Assembly: GCF_025698545.1 (NCBI RefSeq)
Contig: NC_068565.1
Location: forward strand, 7,068,001-7,132,000
DNA length: 64,000 nt
DNA from: Gossypium raimondii
Taxonomy: Eukaryota > Streptophyta > Magnoliopsida > Malvales > Malvaceae
Direction: 5' to 3'
The notes under the pieces were generated by a model, which did not search any database, was not told where the DNA came from, and was given only the letters and a program-made list of their open reading frames with translations. Numbering within the stretch: position 1 is the stretch's first letter; every line of letters begins with the position of its first letter. The position numbers were made by a program, and so were the translations under genes. Positions 1-12,900 of this stretch are shown in pieces.

Positions 1-3000
1 CAGGCTGATGGGTTGTACATCCAATGAACTGAATCAAGCTTTATCTACCCATAGAGTCCAAGCTGGCAAAGATAGTTTTGCTAAGAAATTGACATTGCAA
101 CAGGTTCGTTCAGTTTTTATTAGCAAAAGTATTCTTCTTCAATTCTCCCATCATAAGTCACATTCTATATTAGCTGTGGTGCACACATTGATGACACGAT
201 AATGTTCTTTTTGTAATATAGGCGATTGACACGAGAGATGCATTGGCAAAATTCATCTATGCTAGCTTGTTTGACTGGCTTGTGGAACAAATCAACAAGT
301 CACTTGGAGTTCATAAAAAATACATAGGCAGGTCCATAAGCATCCTTGACATTTATGGGTTTGAATCATTTAAGGTGAGTAGTTTACAATTGGCTGTTTA
401 GATATTATAATTGTGTAGAAAGTTTGTTCAACTAATAATATTTCTTTTCTGATTTTCAGAAAAATAGCTTTGAACAGTTTTGTATAAATTATGCAAATGA
501 GAGGCTGCAACAGCACTTCAACCGGCATCTATTTAAGCTTGAGCAAGAGGTAAGCAACTCAAATCTTAAGCTGGGTTTCCATTTCTCTGCCCTTATTTTA
601 CTTGGCTTACAGATTGATTTTTAGTAGTCAAATTTCTATATGATCTGTTTCCCACTATCAAGAGTCTCTTCCTTTTTTGCATTTCAGGAGTATGGGTTGG
701 ATGGGATTGATTGGAACAATGTTGATTTTGAAGACAACCAAGAGTGCTTGGACTTATTTGAGAAGGTAACTTGGTTGAATAGTTTCTTTGTCAGCAAAGC
801 TCATTTAAAATCCATTGGAAGGACTTTTCAATATATATTGCGCGGCATGTGGTTCTTGTGTATTCTGTGGTTTTCCTTCTATTTAGAAATAGAGCTTGGT
901 TTTATAGAAGTATGTTATCTTAGCTTCGGTGCTGATGCAGGCTGAAGTTTTTATTTCCTTGTCATATCTCGTTTCATTTCAAAGCAAAATGTTCCAGGTT
1001 AATCTGTTATTCTTCTTTTTAATTGTTTATTTTGCAGAAACCATTGGGGATATTTTCTTTGTTGGATGAGGAATCAAATTTCCCCAATTCAACTGATTTT
1101 ACCCTTGCTAATAAGTTGAAGCAGCATCTGCATTCTAGTTCTTACTTCAAAGGAGATAGAGGCAGGGCCTTTGGTGTACGGCATTTTGCGGGAGAGGTCA
1201 GTCACTGGTCTTTCGAGGACAGTTAGAAATTCATTTTAAGATTTCCTTTCATTCAATTTCAAAGGAAACATAATCAAACCCTGAGTTGCAATTAAGAAAG
1301 TCTAATTTTTGGAAATGTTGAATTTGTTTACAAGTAGGTTCAAAGGTATTGCATACTAGTAAAATTGTAATGCAAGAAGCATGCATGAAATTACTGATTT
1401 TTGGACTTCTGCCAGGTACTATATGATACTAATGGCTTTTTGGAAAAGAACCGAGATTCTCTGAACTCTGAGTTAGTCCAACTTCTATCATCCTGTAATA
1501 GCCAGTTGCCACGATTGTTTGCCAGAAAAAGAATTAATCAATCTCTGAAACCAACAATTTCATCGGACACTCCAAAGCAAAGTGTTGGTACAAATTTTAA
1601 GGTAAAATTGCTTGCTTAATTGTTTTGATCCAACTATATCTGGTGTTGTCATGTAGTTCAAACTGATTGATAAAACTACAAAGATTTTTATGGTCTCAAT
1701 TCTAATGGAGAAGGTTTTTTAACATTAATCTTCATCATAAAGCATTTGTACATTTGCCAATCCTTTGAATGTAATATATTATTGAGTGTTTTTGGTTCTT
1801 GTGTCTTTTTCTTGGGTATTTGACATGAATTTCCCTTTGAAATCTTTTACATTACTTTGGCAATGCCGGAGTATCTAATATAGTAGTATGAATATTGGTG
1901 TTTACTGCACAATGGCATGCTTTGTAGATGTTTAGGTTTTTTCTTCTGTACTCGCAGGGCCAACTCTTCAAACTAATGCACCAGTTGGAGAATACAAAAC
2001 CTCACTTTATTCGCTGCATAAAACCGAACTGCAAGCAGCTTCCTGACATGTATGAAGAGGAGCTCGTCTTGCAGCAGCTTAGATATTGTGGAATTTTGGA
2101 GGTTGTTAAAATCTCAAGAGCAGGATATCCAACTCGAATGACACACCTGGAGTTTGCAGAAAGGTATCAGCCAATACCTTCTGTAGTTTATGGCTTGTTT
2201 TAATTAATTTTTTTTAAAAGTATTCTCTCTTCAGCATACTTCTCAAATATTCATGCATTTCATAGGTATGGGTTCCTCCTGTTGGAGACCAATGCTTCTC
2301 AAGATCCATTAAGTATTTCAGTTGCTGTTCTGAAACAATTTAATGTCCTCCCTGACATGTATCGAGTTGGCTTTACAAAACTGTATCTTCGAACTGGGCA
2401 GGTAAGTTCTATACTCCTGTTTTTCATGTTTCTTTTAATTTTTGTGCTGTGATTTCCAATATTGGTACGTCTTTCCCCAAAGACTTCCAGTACCTATATG
2501 ACACTATAGATGATTGGAAGAGCCAACCAACAGAACTCTTGATCCATGTAAGATGGTTCCACCTGAACTGGGAGAAATGACTCCTCTTTATGGCTAAAAA
2601 TCATGTTAGCCAAATTGGTCACAGACCTTTTTCAAGTGAAGCACAAATAACCAGATTGATATATAAATGTAAATGGATCATTGTGTGGCAAATAAAAACC
2701 TGAAATATCTCTTGATGCTCAGAGTTTGACATTAGAGTTGAAATACTGAAATTTGGAACATAGAGATGCCATGCCAACTTTTTTCATTCTGTTCATGATT
2801 AAATTACATAACAATTTCTTTGATGCTGTTATTGTCTGACTGTGGCTGGCATACAGATTGGTGCTTTGGAGGATAGAAGAAAACAGGTGTTGCAAGGAGT
2901 AATTCAGGTTCAGAAATACTTCCGTGGTCACCGAGCTCGTCGCCTTTTCCATGAGCTCAACAAAGGAGCAAAAACCATACAATCATGTATTAACTTCTCC

Positions 3001-4633
3001 CAATCAAAACTCCTTTCCAATAAATTTTTTTTTTCTTATTGAGGGTTTCGTTGCTTCTTTTATATTTTTCTTGTCTTTTTTGGTCATAATTAAGCATGGC
3101 TTCATACACTTAAGCTTTCTGCAGGATATTTTAGACTTCAGTCTTTAAGAACCACCACCCTTTTTACACTTCAGAGGCTTGAAGTATAGATTTATTTATG
3201 TTTGTGGCACTAGTCCTTTTCTAGATTATAGGCACCCAACTTGGATTTTTTATTTATTTTCAATGGAATGACGGATATTTCCTTTGTGATGCAGTTGTTT
3301 GTGGTGAAAATATCCGAAGGAAGTATGCTATTGAGGCAAATAGGTGCTCATCATTTGCTTCTCATTTACTTGATGAGCAGTTGGCGTCAGTCATATATTT
3401 ACAATCCGGTAAAATCTTTGTCTGCTAGTTAAATTTGTGGCTTTCAGGTGTCTACAAGTTTCTTATCATTATCTTGTTTTTCTCCATTGCAGTAATCCGC
3501 GGGTGGTTGGCCCGCAGAGATTTCAATAACATGCATAATTTGAAACAGTTGAACCGTGAAAGTGTAAAATCTAGACGAAAGGTGGGTAGGAAGATTTCTG
3601 AAGCAAAGGTATTCGCTACACTTGACACGGTAACATTCTAAGAGTACCCCTTTTTCAAAGAAGTTTTCTAAATCATTTTTATTCTCTTAGTTGCATGCTT
3701 CTGAGCATGTTTTACTTTCTCAATGGTCTGTAGTCTGTTGGATAGCTCTGACAATTTTTGCTTGACCAGGACATGCCACATGAGCAACAAATTCAAGTTG
3801 TACCTTCCGTAATGGCAGAACTTCAGAGAAAGGTTCTCAAGGCAGAAGCAATCTTGGGGCAAAAAGAACAGGAAAATGCCACTTTGCGTGAGCAACTACA
3901 ACAGTATGAAGCAAGGTGGTTGGAGTACGAGGCAAAGATGAAATCAATGGAGGATATGTGGCAAAAGCAAATGGCGTCGCTACAGGTGAGTTTTATGTTT
4001 ATACATAAATATAAAAACATGTTTGCATTAAGGTGATTATTGTTGACCAACACAAAACGTCTTGATAATTGTTGGAAGTAACTGAAAAACCATTATGATC
4101 ATGATGGTTGCAGCTATTAACTTAAAATAAATGCATGTTTAATAATTTAATAACTTGATATCTACTGATTGTGATTGCATTTACTGCAGACAAGTCTTGC
4201 TGCAGCCAGAAAGAGTCTTGCTGCTGACAGTAATGCTGGTCAGCGAAGAGGTGATGTGGTATCACCTCGGTACTATGATTCTGAAGATAATGTGTCCATG
4301 GGATCTCGAACTCCTGTTGGGAATATGCCTGATGTTGTTGGGGGTAGAGAGAATGGATCTTTGAATGCAGTGGGCAATCTGCTAAAGGAATTTGAACAGC
4401 GCAGACAAACCTTTGATGACGATGCAAAATCCTTGGCTGAAATCAGAATGGCACAGCCAACTTCTAACGTGAATCCTGATGATGAATTTCGGAGATTAAA
4501 ACGCAGGTTCGAGACATGGAAGAAAGAGTACAAGTTGCGATTGAAGGAAACCAAGGCAAGACTACATAAGCGTGGATATGAGTCGGACAAAACTCGAAGA
4601 AAATGGTGGGAGAAGCTAGGTTCAAGATCCTGA
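1..4633 (+). CDS. Class VIII myosin heavy chain, 3' part (5' end outside window)
   Basis: Actin-based motor of the plant-specific class VIII, a family linked to plasmodesmata, endosomes and the cell plate. Thirteen exons are read: about 4-103, 222-374, 460-549, 688-765, 1038-1196, 1416-1601, 1958-2163, 2266-2401, 2857-2986, 3295-3408, 3493-3608, 3770-3985 and 4190-4633, all joined in frame by GT-AG introns. The visible protein starts inside the motor head and includes the relay region ([30 protein letters not shown]) and the actin-contact segment ([11 protein letters not shown]). Then come IQ motifs ([24 protein letters not shown]), a short coiled coil with heptads around [20 protein letters not shown], and the class VIII tail ending [10 protein letters not shown]. 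The P-loop and switch regions lie upstream of the window. The order head, IQ, short coiled coil, short tail separates class VIII from class XI, which has a long coiled coil and a DIL domain. No lesion is seen. Confidence 0.93.
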
Positions 4634-5252
4634 TTGAATCCCAGTTTGAAATGATCATCTCCGTTGATTGGAGAATTGTTGCCAAAATTACCTGTATCAG
4701 TTCTCAGGTACGGTTAGTTAACATTTATGGCAACGAACATAAATGTTTCTGGCAGTCCATGGACAGGGAGGGAGACATTGTATTTGTATATCTCACCAAT
4801 TTTTGCTACTTGTTGGGAGGAATTATCATGTGCATAGACAAATAGGGATTCCTCGCGTTGATACTGCTCTCTTCTTCGAGTAGTTTGGTTTAGTTTATGT
4901 ATATTCTGTTGTCAAGTTATGTAAGATCCGACTTTCTAGTTTCTTGTATACAAACGAAATGATAATTGTTCATATGTTTTTTCCCTAAATTATTTTGTCA
5001 TGTAATCTGCAATTTCATTGTGTGCTATCTCTCTCATCTTTGTCAAGCATTTGACAGAATTAAAATTTGGTTAATCATTCTCATATGAATGGAAATCCCA
5101 GCCATCACGGAACCCTACACCGAACTTGATCATGAATTTCATTGACTTCTTAGTGATACAGGTTTAAAATTTCAGAGTGATGCGAAATCTACAGGTACAT
5201 AGAGGATAGATACAAGCAAATAATGGAACAAGTTCGATCCGGGGCTGTTAAT
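4634..5252. other. Convergent 3' UTR region between myosin and LHCB3
   Basis: About 620 bp separate the two stop codons, which face each other. The left part is the myosin VIII 3' UTR and the right 60-100 bp the LHCB3 3' UTR. No canonical AATAAA could be assigned with confidence, so the poly(A) sites are left open. No other gene is seen. Confidence 0.6.
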
Positions 5253-6180
5253 TTACGATCCAGGCACAAACTTGGTAGCATAGACCCAAGCATTGTTGGC
5301 AACAGGGTTGTCAAGGTGGTCCAAGAGATTTTCCAGTGGACCTTTGCCTGTGACAATGGCTTGAACGAAGAAACCAAACATAGAGAACATGGCTAGCCTG
5401 CCATTCTTGATTTCCTTAACCTTAAGTTCAGCAAATGTGACAGGGTCATCAGCAAGACCAAGAGGGTCAAAGTATTGGCCACCAGGGTAAAGGTCATTGC
5501 CTTCCCCGACTCCGGGGAGACCATTGATGCGGAATCCTTCGACTAGTCCCATGAGGACAACTTGGAACCCGAGGACAGCGAGAATGCTTTGAGCATGAAC
5601 AAGGTTGGGGTTGCCTAGGTAGTCCAAGCCACCTTCTGAGAAAATTTGAGCTCCTGCCTTGAACCATACTGGTTCCTTGAAGTCAACTCTAAGCCATTTC
5701 TCAAGGACTTCTGGGGTGATGCAGCCTAGTGCTCCCAGCATTGCCCATCTTCCATGGATTACCTATAAAACAAGGAAAAATGACATTGGATCTAGCTTTA
5801 AAGGAGGCAAACAGTTTCAATTGCTAAGAAGGTTTACCTCAAGAGCCCTGTTCCTAGCAAAGGCCTCAGGGTCAGCTGACAAACCAGCAGTGTCCCATCC
5901 GTAGTCACCAGGGAACTCGCCGTTCAAGTAGGATGGAATCTGAGCTGAAAAGGGTCCCAAGTACTTCACTCTGTCTGGTCCATACCACAGTTCATTTCCC
6001 TACACATTACATTACATTACACACCAAATGCTTAGGAAAAGATAAAAGGAAAAAAAACCTTACCATTGTGTATTTGGCAGTGCCCACGGAGACAACATCT
6101 CTGAGAGGGTTAGCATTTCTGTTTTGGCCAAGAAATGGGGTTGGCCTAAGGACGGTTCCTGAGCTAAGCATTGAAGCCAT
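5253..6180 (-). CDS. LHCB3: Chlorophyll a/b-binding protein LHCB3 (LHCII type III)
   Basis: Minor subunit of the photosystem II LHCII trimer, in the thylakoid membrane; it binds chlorophyll a/b and carotenoids. Three exons on the minus strand, 6180-6064, 5999-5838 and 5762-5253, give 262 aa, close to the usual 265. The start is the first ATG ([10 protein letters not shown]), which opens a Ser/Thr-rich transit peptide. The mature part has the trimerisation-type WYGPDR motif, helix B with [10 protein letters not shown], and helix A with EIKNGRLAM, where the E and N/H residues ligate chlorophyll. It ends [14 protein letters not shown]. The mature N-terminus is short, as in type III, and lacks the phosphorylated extension of LHCB1/2. 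[20 protein letters not shown] also fits LHCB3. Introns are GT-AG and the frame is intact. A light-regulated leaf gene is expected from the family. Confidence 0.96.
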
Positions 6181-6287
6181 TGCCTTTCAGAGTTAGAAGG
6201 GGACAACCCTTTTAAAAATATATATATATATATATATTCAGTTGATTTTAGCTGGATAGGAAAATGCAGAGAAAAGGAAGTGAATGT

Positions 6288-6295
6288 TTTATATA
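6288..6295 (-). promoter_or_regulatory. Probable TATA box of LHCB3
   Basis: On the minus strand the sequence reads TATATAAA, 108 bp upstream of the LHCB3 ATG, giving a 5' UTR of roughly 75-80 nt. A minus-strand ATTGG (CCAAT complement) lies near 6360 and GGATA/GATAA-like light-element cores near 6395-6415. An (AT)n run at 6219-6236 lies inside the presumed leader. Position and motif only; the start site is inferred. Confidence 0.5.
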
Positions 6296-6533
6296 CAAAT
6301 ATGTAGAGACGAAGAAAGAAAGAAGAGAAAGAATAGGCTGGTAATGAAAATGAGATCAGCCAATTAAAACGCTGCAAAGGATTTGAAGTATCTCCAACTT
6401 TTATCCTTATATCCATATATATTATCTTCTTTTTCTTATTAGTCCACCCCTCCCCCAAATAATAAACGAAGCGAAACATGGTTATGGTTTGGGCTTGGGC
6501 TTCTGCATATAGGAAAGGAAAATTTAAAATTTA

Positions 6534-6558
6534 TGCGGTGAGCGTGGATCGAACACGC

Positions 6559-6601
<43 letters not shown>

Positions 6602-6606
6602 CCCGC
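6534..6606 (-). tRNA. tRNA-Phe (anticodon GAA)
   Basis: A complete 73-nt cloverleaf on the minus strand, starting GCGGGGATAGCTCAGTTGGG and ending in the matching 3' acceptor strand plus discriminator A. The anticodon GAA is encoded at 6573-6571 within a loop reading CTGAAGA. Internal pol III boxes are present: the A box in TAGCTCAGTTGG and the B box in GGTTCGATCC-like form (GTGTTCGATCC). There is no intron and no encoded CCA, as expected for a nuclear plant gene. The acceptor stem pairs fully (GCGGGGA side with its complement), so it looks functional. It sits alone between LHCB3 and the MRE11 locus. Confidence 0.97.
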
Positions 6607-6905
6607 GAGTTGATTATTTTCATATGAATAACTTATTTCAATACAAAAGCAACCAACCTTTCTTAAATAAAGTTATTTTACTGAATTAGCAAACGCCAAT
6701 ACACCCATTGCTTGTTACATTTGGACATTCTTAAACTTTAAACTAAATTTATACTCTGCTAATGCTAAACTTTTCCCAATATAGACTTTGCATGAGGAAA
6801 AAATAAAAATCGACCAGCATTCATTATGTGCAAAAACAACCACAGATCATTTACTGCCTACCATTTACAAATCTCATCTGTACCTATTTCTCCCTTGAAA
6901 ATCAT

Positions 6906-9900
6906 TCACGTCTCAGGGTTGCTGCTGGATTTTTGTTGCTTTTCAATATATCATCATAATCATCTAGGTTGGTGTTAAGATGCTCAAAGGTTGGGGAAGC
7001 GTGATGAGACTTTTATCTTCTCAAGGCACCATAACTTTTTGTTACCTAAGAAACATGAAGGAAGAGGTTCAGACTTCGGTTGGCGAGTCCAACAACACGG
7101 TGAAGTTACGAGTGGAAATATTTGTAATTTAGAAGTAGAAACTGCCGAAAGTGACACTGCCAAAAACAAAGAATAGAAGAACAATCACTAACCCGAGGTT
7201 GAGGCTTGTTAAATCTCCTTATAATCTCTTCACCATCGTCTTCTTCTTCATCATCATGCTTGTTCATGAGCACTTTGCGAACTAAAGAGTCTTCAGATTT
7301 CCTTCCTCCCTTAGATGTAGACCCTCTACCTCTTCCCCTAGGACCTGCTCTCTTGCGCCCTTTACCCTGAACAATTTCATCCTTTTCCTTCAATATATAC
7401 AGAGCATTTGTTCAGATTGTATTTACATCATTCTTGAAACTGTGATTTCTGTGTACAGTCTCATAGAGAAGCAATAGAGTGGCAACATAGGATTGAAATT
7501 GACTGGGAGGTATTTCATACCAAATTGTTGTCAACCTCATTTATCCCATGTTCTTCACTTGAAGCAGAGTTAACGTTTTCCTCGTCATCAGCAATACTTT
7601 GGACTGCAGCTGATGCGGAAACTGATGCAGACCTGCATTAGGAAAATCACCCATGAAATTTACCCAGTGATGACAAATTTCCATACTTTTAAGGAATTAA
7701 AAACTAAAACTTTAGTGGAATAGAGAATATGAATACTTCAAATAACAATTAATATAGTTGTGGTAAACTCAGTAGTTTCATTTTCAAGTAGCAGCAACAT
7801 TGGCAGCCCCAGTATTACAAAGCAAAAAGGATTCAAGCAATAAAAGAAGAGCGTTTGCAGTTAGAAAAGGTTGAATTTTCCTACAATTGATATCGGATTG
7901 TACCCGATACTTATTTCTCTAGTCATAAATCAAATTACTTGTCAACAAGTTAAATCGAAGTGTCACCTCTGAGAATGGCGAAACCCCAACGTAGCATCAA
8001 GAGTTGTCTGGTTTAAGCCGCTAGAACCTCTGCCTCTGCCTCTGCCTCTACCTCTACCCCTTCCTCTAGTAGAAGTTTTACCTTTAACAAGTTCTGAAGC
8101 ATCCCCAGATGATCGAGAAGCTGTCAGTGGCCCTTTCCGGCCTCTATTGGCGGAGCTTAGTATCTGTGCTGTATCTTCATCATCACTAAAGGAGGCTGCA
8201 CTTCCTATTCCTTTATCATTTTTACTCCAGACATTCTATAATATTGAAGAACCAATAGTTTAGATGCAAAGAATGTTATATAAGAAAACATAATCAACAT
8301 TTAAACAAATAGAAAGTGGAACATATGGAATCTTTGTAAGATTACCTCAAAGGATTGCACCCTGGAGGTGAACTGAAGGGTATCCTTAGGGTGTGAGGAC
8401 CTTTCCTTAACACGTTCCTGCAAAATTAATAGATGAATTGAAGGTATAGTGTACTATTTCCATCCATTGAAGGCACTCAGTAAAGAATGATTGACTAAGG
8501 AACATTTTTGCTGTTGGGAATATAGCATTAAAAGTTTGCAGTAATATTTATATCAATCAACTTGAAATTCTTGCCTCCAAGCATTCCCCAACTTTAAGAA
8601 CTAAATCTTCTTCACATTTCAAAGCACCTGAATCCTTTCCAATTTTGTTCTGTCAATAAAAAGAGTGAAGAAAACAGGAAAAAGATTAAATAAGAAAGTG
8701 TCAAACTAATACAAGCAATTGAGCGAACCATAAGATTCTATCATAATATATTACCCAAAAGGACTTTATAACAGGAAGCTTCAATCGACATAAAATAAAA
8801 CAAGAATTGAAAGCTAAAAGTTAAAACAACACGAAGCCTTTAACCAAAATGCAAGGTTGACTATATGGATCAGATAAAGCCATTTAGCTCTATTTAGGAC
8901 CATATCTGCAGTTAAACCAGTAAAAGTAAGGTCCTTTATAGTACTTTCTGCCATGTCATCTTTGGTCTTCCCCTCCTCATTCTAACATTATAGTTTACAC
9001 TGTTTTAACTACATATTTCTAACCTATAAAATACTTACAGGAGTTTCTTCGAGATTGTATTGCACACGGTTATAGAAAGCCAATTTTTCATCCTTATTAA
9101 CAAAATTGTGCAGTGCGACATCCAAGTCATTGACCGGAAGGATCTCCATTTTCTGCAAAATGGACATGAAAAGGATGGGGCTAAAGGTGAAAAAACTTCA
9201 TTATAAATATTTGATCCCAGCATGAGAGTCCCCATTTAGTCCAGTAACTGAAAGAAAACAGGAATCTGATACAATTTTCATGTCCAGAAGCACTCGATCA
9301 ATGCTTAGTTATCATGCAAAATTTTGTTTTGCATTGAAAATACAGTATTTGCAAAAAAAAATCACTTTCTGTGAGAACAATGTTTTAAAATCATTACACA
9401 AATTGTGTAGTACCCTCCGGACTACACTAAAATAAGAATTAAGTGACATATGTAAAATAATCAAGACGAGAAGGAAACAGTGAATGCTGATACCAAATTG
9501 TTTTCAGCGACTAATGCTTCTATATTCTGTTGATTCAGTTCTTCTGGACGAAGTCTTTCAGAATCATCAAACAGATAAAATTAAGAAAATAAAGGAGCTT
9601 CGACAATCCAGATGCTGCTATTATTTTTATAGTAAAATATTGCTCCAAATAGCATCTATTATGCAATAGCTTTCAAAAGTGAAAATAAACTTCCAAGCCA
9701 ACAGCTGTTTCAGTATATATTTGTGAGTTCTGCCCCATGAGCCTCGTAATAGAATATTTCACTGGCCACCTATTCTTATCTTTTCTTTTCCTAAAAAAAT
9801 TTAGGGGTTTATGCGATTGATTTCAGCAGGCAGAAGCTTATTTATCTTTGCAAATAAAGCAACCAATGTTGCATGTTGTACAAATTCTTGTTTGCGATTC

Positions 9901-12900
9901 TCTCCCCCCCCCTCCCCCCCCCAACACAAAAAAAGAAAAAGAAAAAGAAAAAGAAAAAGAAAAAGAAAAAATAAATTCCTTTTCTTTTTTCTTTTTTAAA
10001 AAAGTATGGCTGAGAAGTAAACGGTTAAATTTTCTGGAACCAGTCAGAGTTGAGTGCATTATGAAGTCTGGATGATTAAATTACCTTCTTTCTGACTCCT
10101 TTTAGAAGTCTTTGAAAATATAAGAATATCTTGGGGATTTGCAACCTGGATTCATTGAATTCTAGTTATTTAGCGTCTGAATGAGAAAAAAAAAATACAT
10201 ATAACCCATTCCTCATACAGTATGAACAATAGCCTTAAGATACCTTCCCAACATACTTCTGTCCAAACCTTTGAGGATTTATTGTCATGAATCCAGAGTA
10301 ATCCACCTATAATGTCAAATGGAATATTGAAATAGTTATCTCCAGATGCTAGAGACACTCTCCTGGGAAATGAATGACTTACATTCTCAAGATAAGAATA
10401 GAGTAAAATTTTTTCAAAAAAAAAAAAAATTGCACACCAGATCAGTACAGAAATTTTCAAATGATAAAGCTACTTGGTAAAGAAAGATTAAATTCATGAA
10501 AGAGAAAAAGACAAAATAAAAGGTCTCATTAAAAGCGAAGGCAAGGATGCTTTACATCCAACATACTAGATGGATGATTTCAGACAAAAGGTTTAACAAG
10601 ATGTGTAAGCAATTTCCAAAAGACAACATGCTAGCAACAAAGATCCATGTTGAAAACTTTCCCAATGTAGTAGAGATTTTAGAAATATGACTCATAGATA
10701 GCATGGGAGTTTTCAAGTGAAATCCTTAATACCAGTCACCACATCACCACCACACACTTCTGTCAATAAAACTTCAAGAGAAAAAAATATTATTTTTTAT
10801 TTTAAAAAAGGCAATTTGATGTAAAGATTTGAAAAAAAAAGAAGAAGGCAGGAGGGAGAAAAAGAGGACAGAGGTGGTTAAAAAGACAAATGCATGAAAG
10901 AAATCATGGCTGAAGATAAAACTAAGGAAGAAAAGGATTTGTTAGCCTTAGTTGGGTTAGAGATCTATAGCAGTCTTTCTTTGATTTCCTTTGAAAATGA
11001 CATAGAAACATAAGAATGCAGGGGAAAGGGGCAGGCTGCTATACCTCTAAAAAGTGAAACATGTATGCAATAATCAGCTTTCATAGTAGCATTAGCATTG
11101 TTAACAAAGCAGAGGCCGAAATCACCTTAACTCGGACTAATGGAAGCTTGGGCTCTGATCCATTGACAGCCTTCCTATTAGACCACTGACCTAAAACGGA
11201 ATTTTAATTATTACGATAAAGGCAATAAAGGATTTTGTTCTCACCATAAATGCTTAAAAGATTTAATCGTTAGACTTCTCTATTAGATAAAGTCTAAAAT
11301 TATCTCATGCAAGAAAGAGACTTGCCACTTTGTCCAAATTTTCAAGAATTGAATTTTGATCATTGGGATCAATGTCAGGTTCATCCTTCAACACAACCTA
11401 AATCATGAACATTGAATAAGACAAAAGAATTCTTCTCAATTTATTGCCTTATATAAATAGTTTCAAAAGTATTTAACAATGATACTGCTTTACCTCTATA
11501 TATTCAAAAGGTCTCACTGCTGTCAAAGGTATTTTGGTTGGACGATATAGATTGCCCTAAACAATAGCAGCAAACCATGGTGTGAAAATATATATAGGAA
11601 ACCAATACTGCTTGATTAAATGACAAATCCAATCTTTCAGGTGTAGAACCTTAATTTCTAAAAGAAGCACATGCTTTGGCTTTGATTCTCCATCAATCAG
11701 TGATGTTGCAACTGAGGAACCTGGCTGAGTAATGTGAAATCCCATCCCTGGCACTTCCTATGAAGTTAAAATCGACCTTCAATCTTTTACATCCTCAAAG
11801 GGATAAAAAATAATACATTGGAAAGATTTTACAAATCCACCTGAGGGTCAATAAGACATCCATGTTCGTGTCCCCAAACTATGAAATCAAGGAAGCGTGG
11901 TAAGAAGGGCTCATTTATTGCATTTTTAGCGTTCATTTTCACTCTGCAGGCCACGTGAGTTGAAGGTTTTAATATGTACACATGTAGTTTTGCACTATAA
12001 TGTCTTCTTTTTCCACTTTTAGTTTAGGTCATGTATGAAATAACTCAATCACGAAGCAGAACACTTTGAGCATGATACACACTAATAAGGACATGCAACA
12101 TCCACACACAACCTGTTCTGATGAAGTACCAGAATGGTGAACCAATCAGACACTTCGCATCCTTCTTGAGGTTCAGGTCGCGTCCATTGCACAGCTTGAG
12201 GTGTCTGAGAAACCAAATATAAACCACATAACAGATATTTTAAATGAATATCCGGGAAGTCAGAAACTAATGAGCAGTAATAAAAGTTCAATCTAAACTT
12301 ATAAAGGCACCTGAAACATTCTATTGAGCCGCTCATCTCTAATATTCCCAAGACCATAAAGGGCTACAGCAGTTGAACCCTTCAATTCAAAAAGAGACCT
12401 AAGTTTCCCAACAAATGTGCAATTACCCTTCTAATTCATGTTAACGAAATCACTAGCAGACCTTCCTGATAAGAATAGGGTAGAGAGTAATCTGGCCAAC
12501 ACCCGAACCCGCAAGAACCATTTTCCCAAAATAGTTGACAAGGTTACATACTGAAAGAATATCAATAGCAGAAAGGTTGTCCTGTCACCAATAAACAGTT
12601 GAGAACGGAATGCTCATAGAAATATTAAGAACAGTGGACTTGTGCACTCTATAAAGCATGATTATCTAACAAATCAAGAAAGGGAGTAAACAGCTGAAAA
12701 GTTTTCTCTACAATTATTCAGTCCCGTATATACAGATGGCATGCCATTGGTGAATGGTGATGAATGGGACTTTATAACACTAACTTAGGATGGGACCCCA
12801 AAATTGGAACAAAAAATATTGAGCAACCATGATTTATCTCAAAAATGAAAAAAAAAACATAAGAAAAAGGGGAGGGGGGAGCATGTTTCCATAAGTTCCA

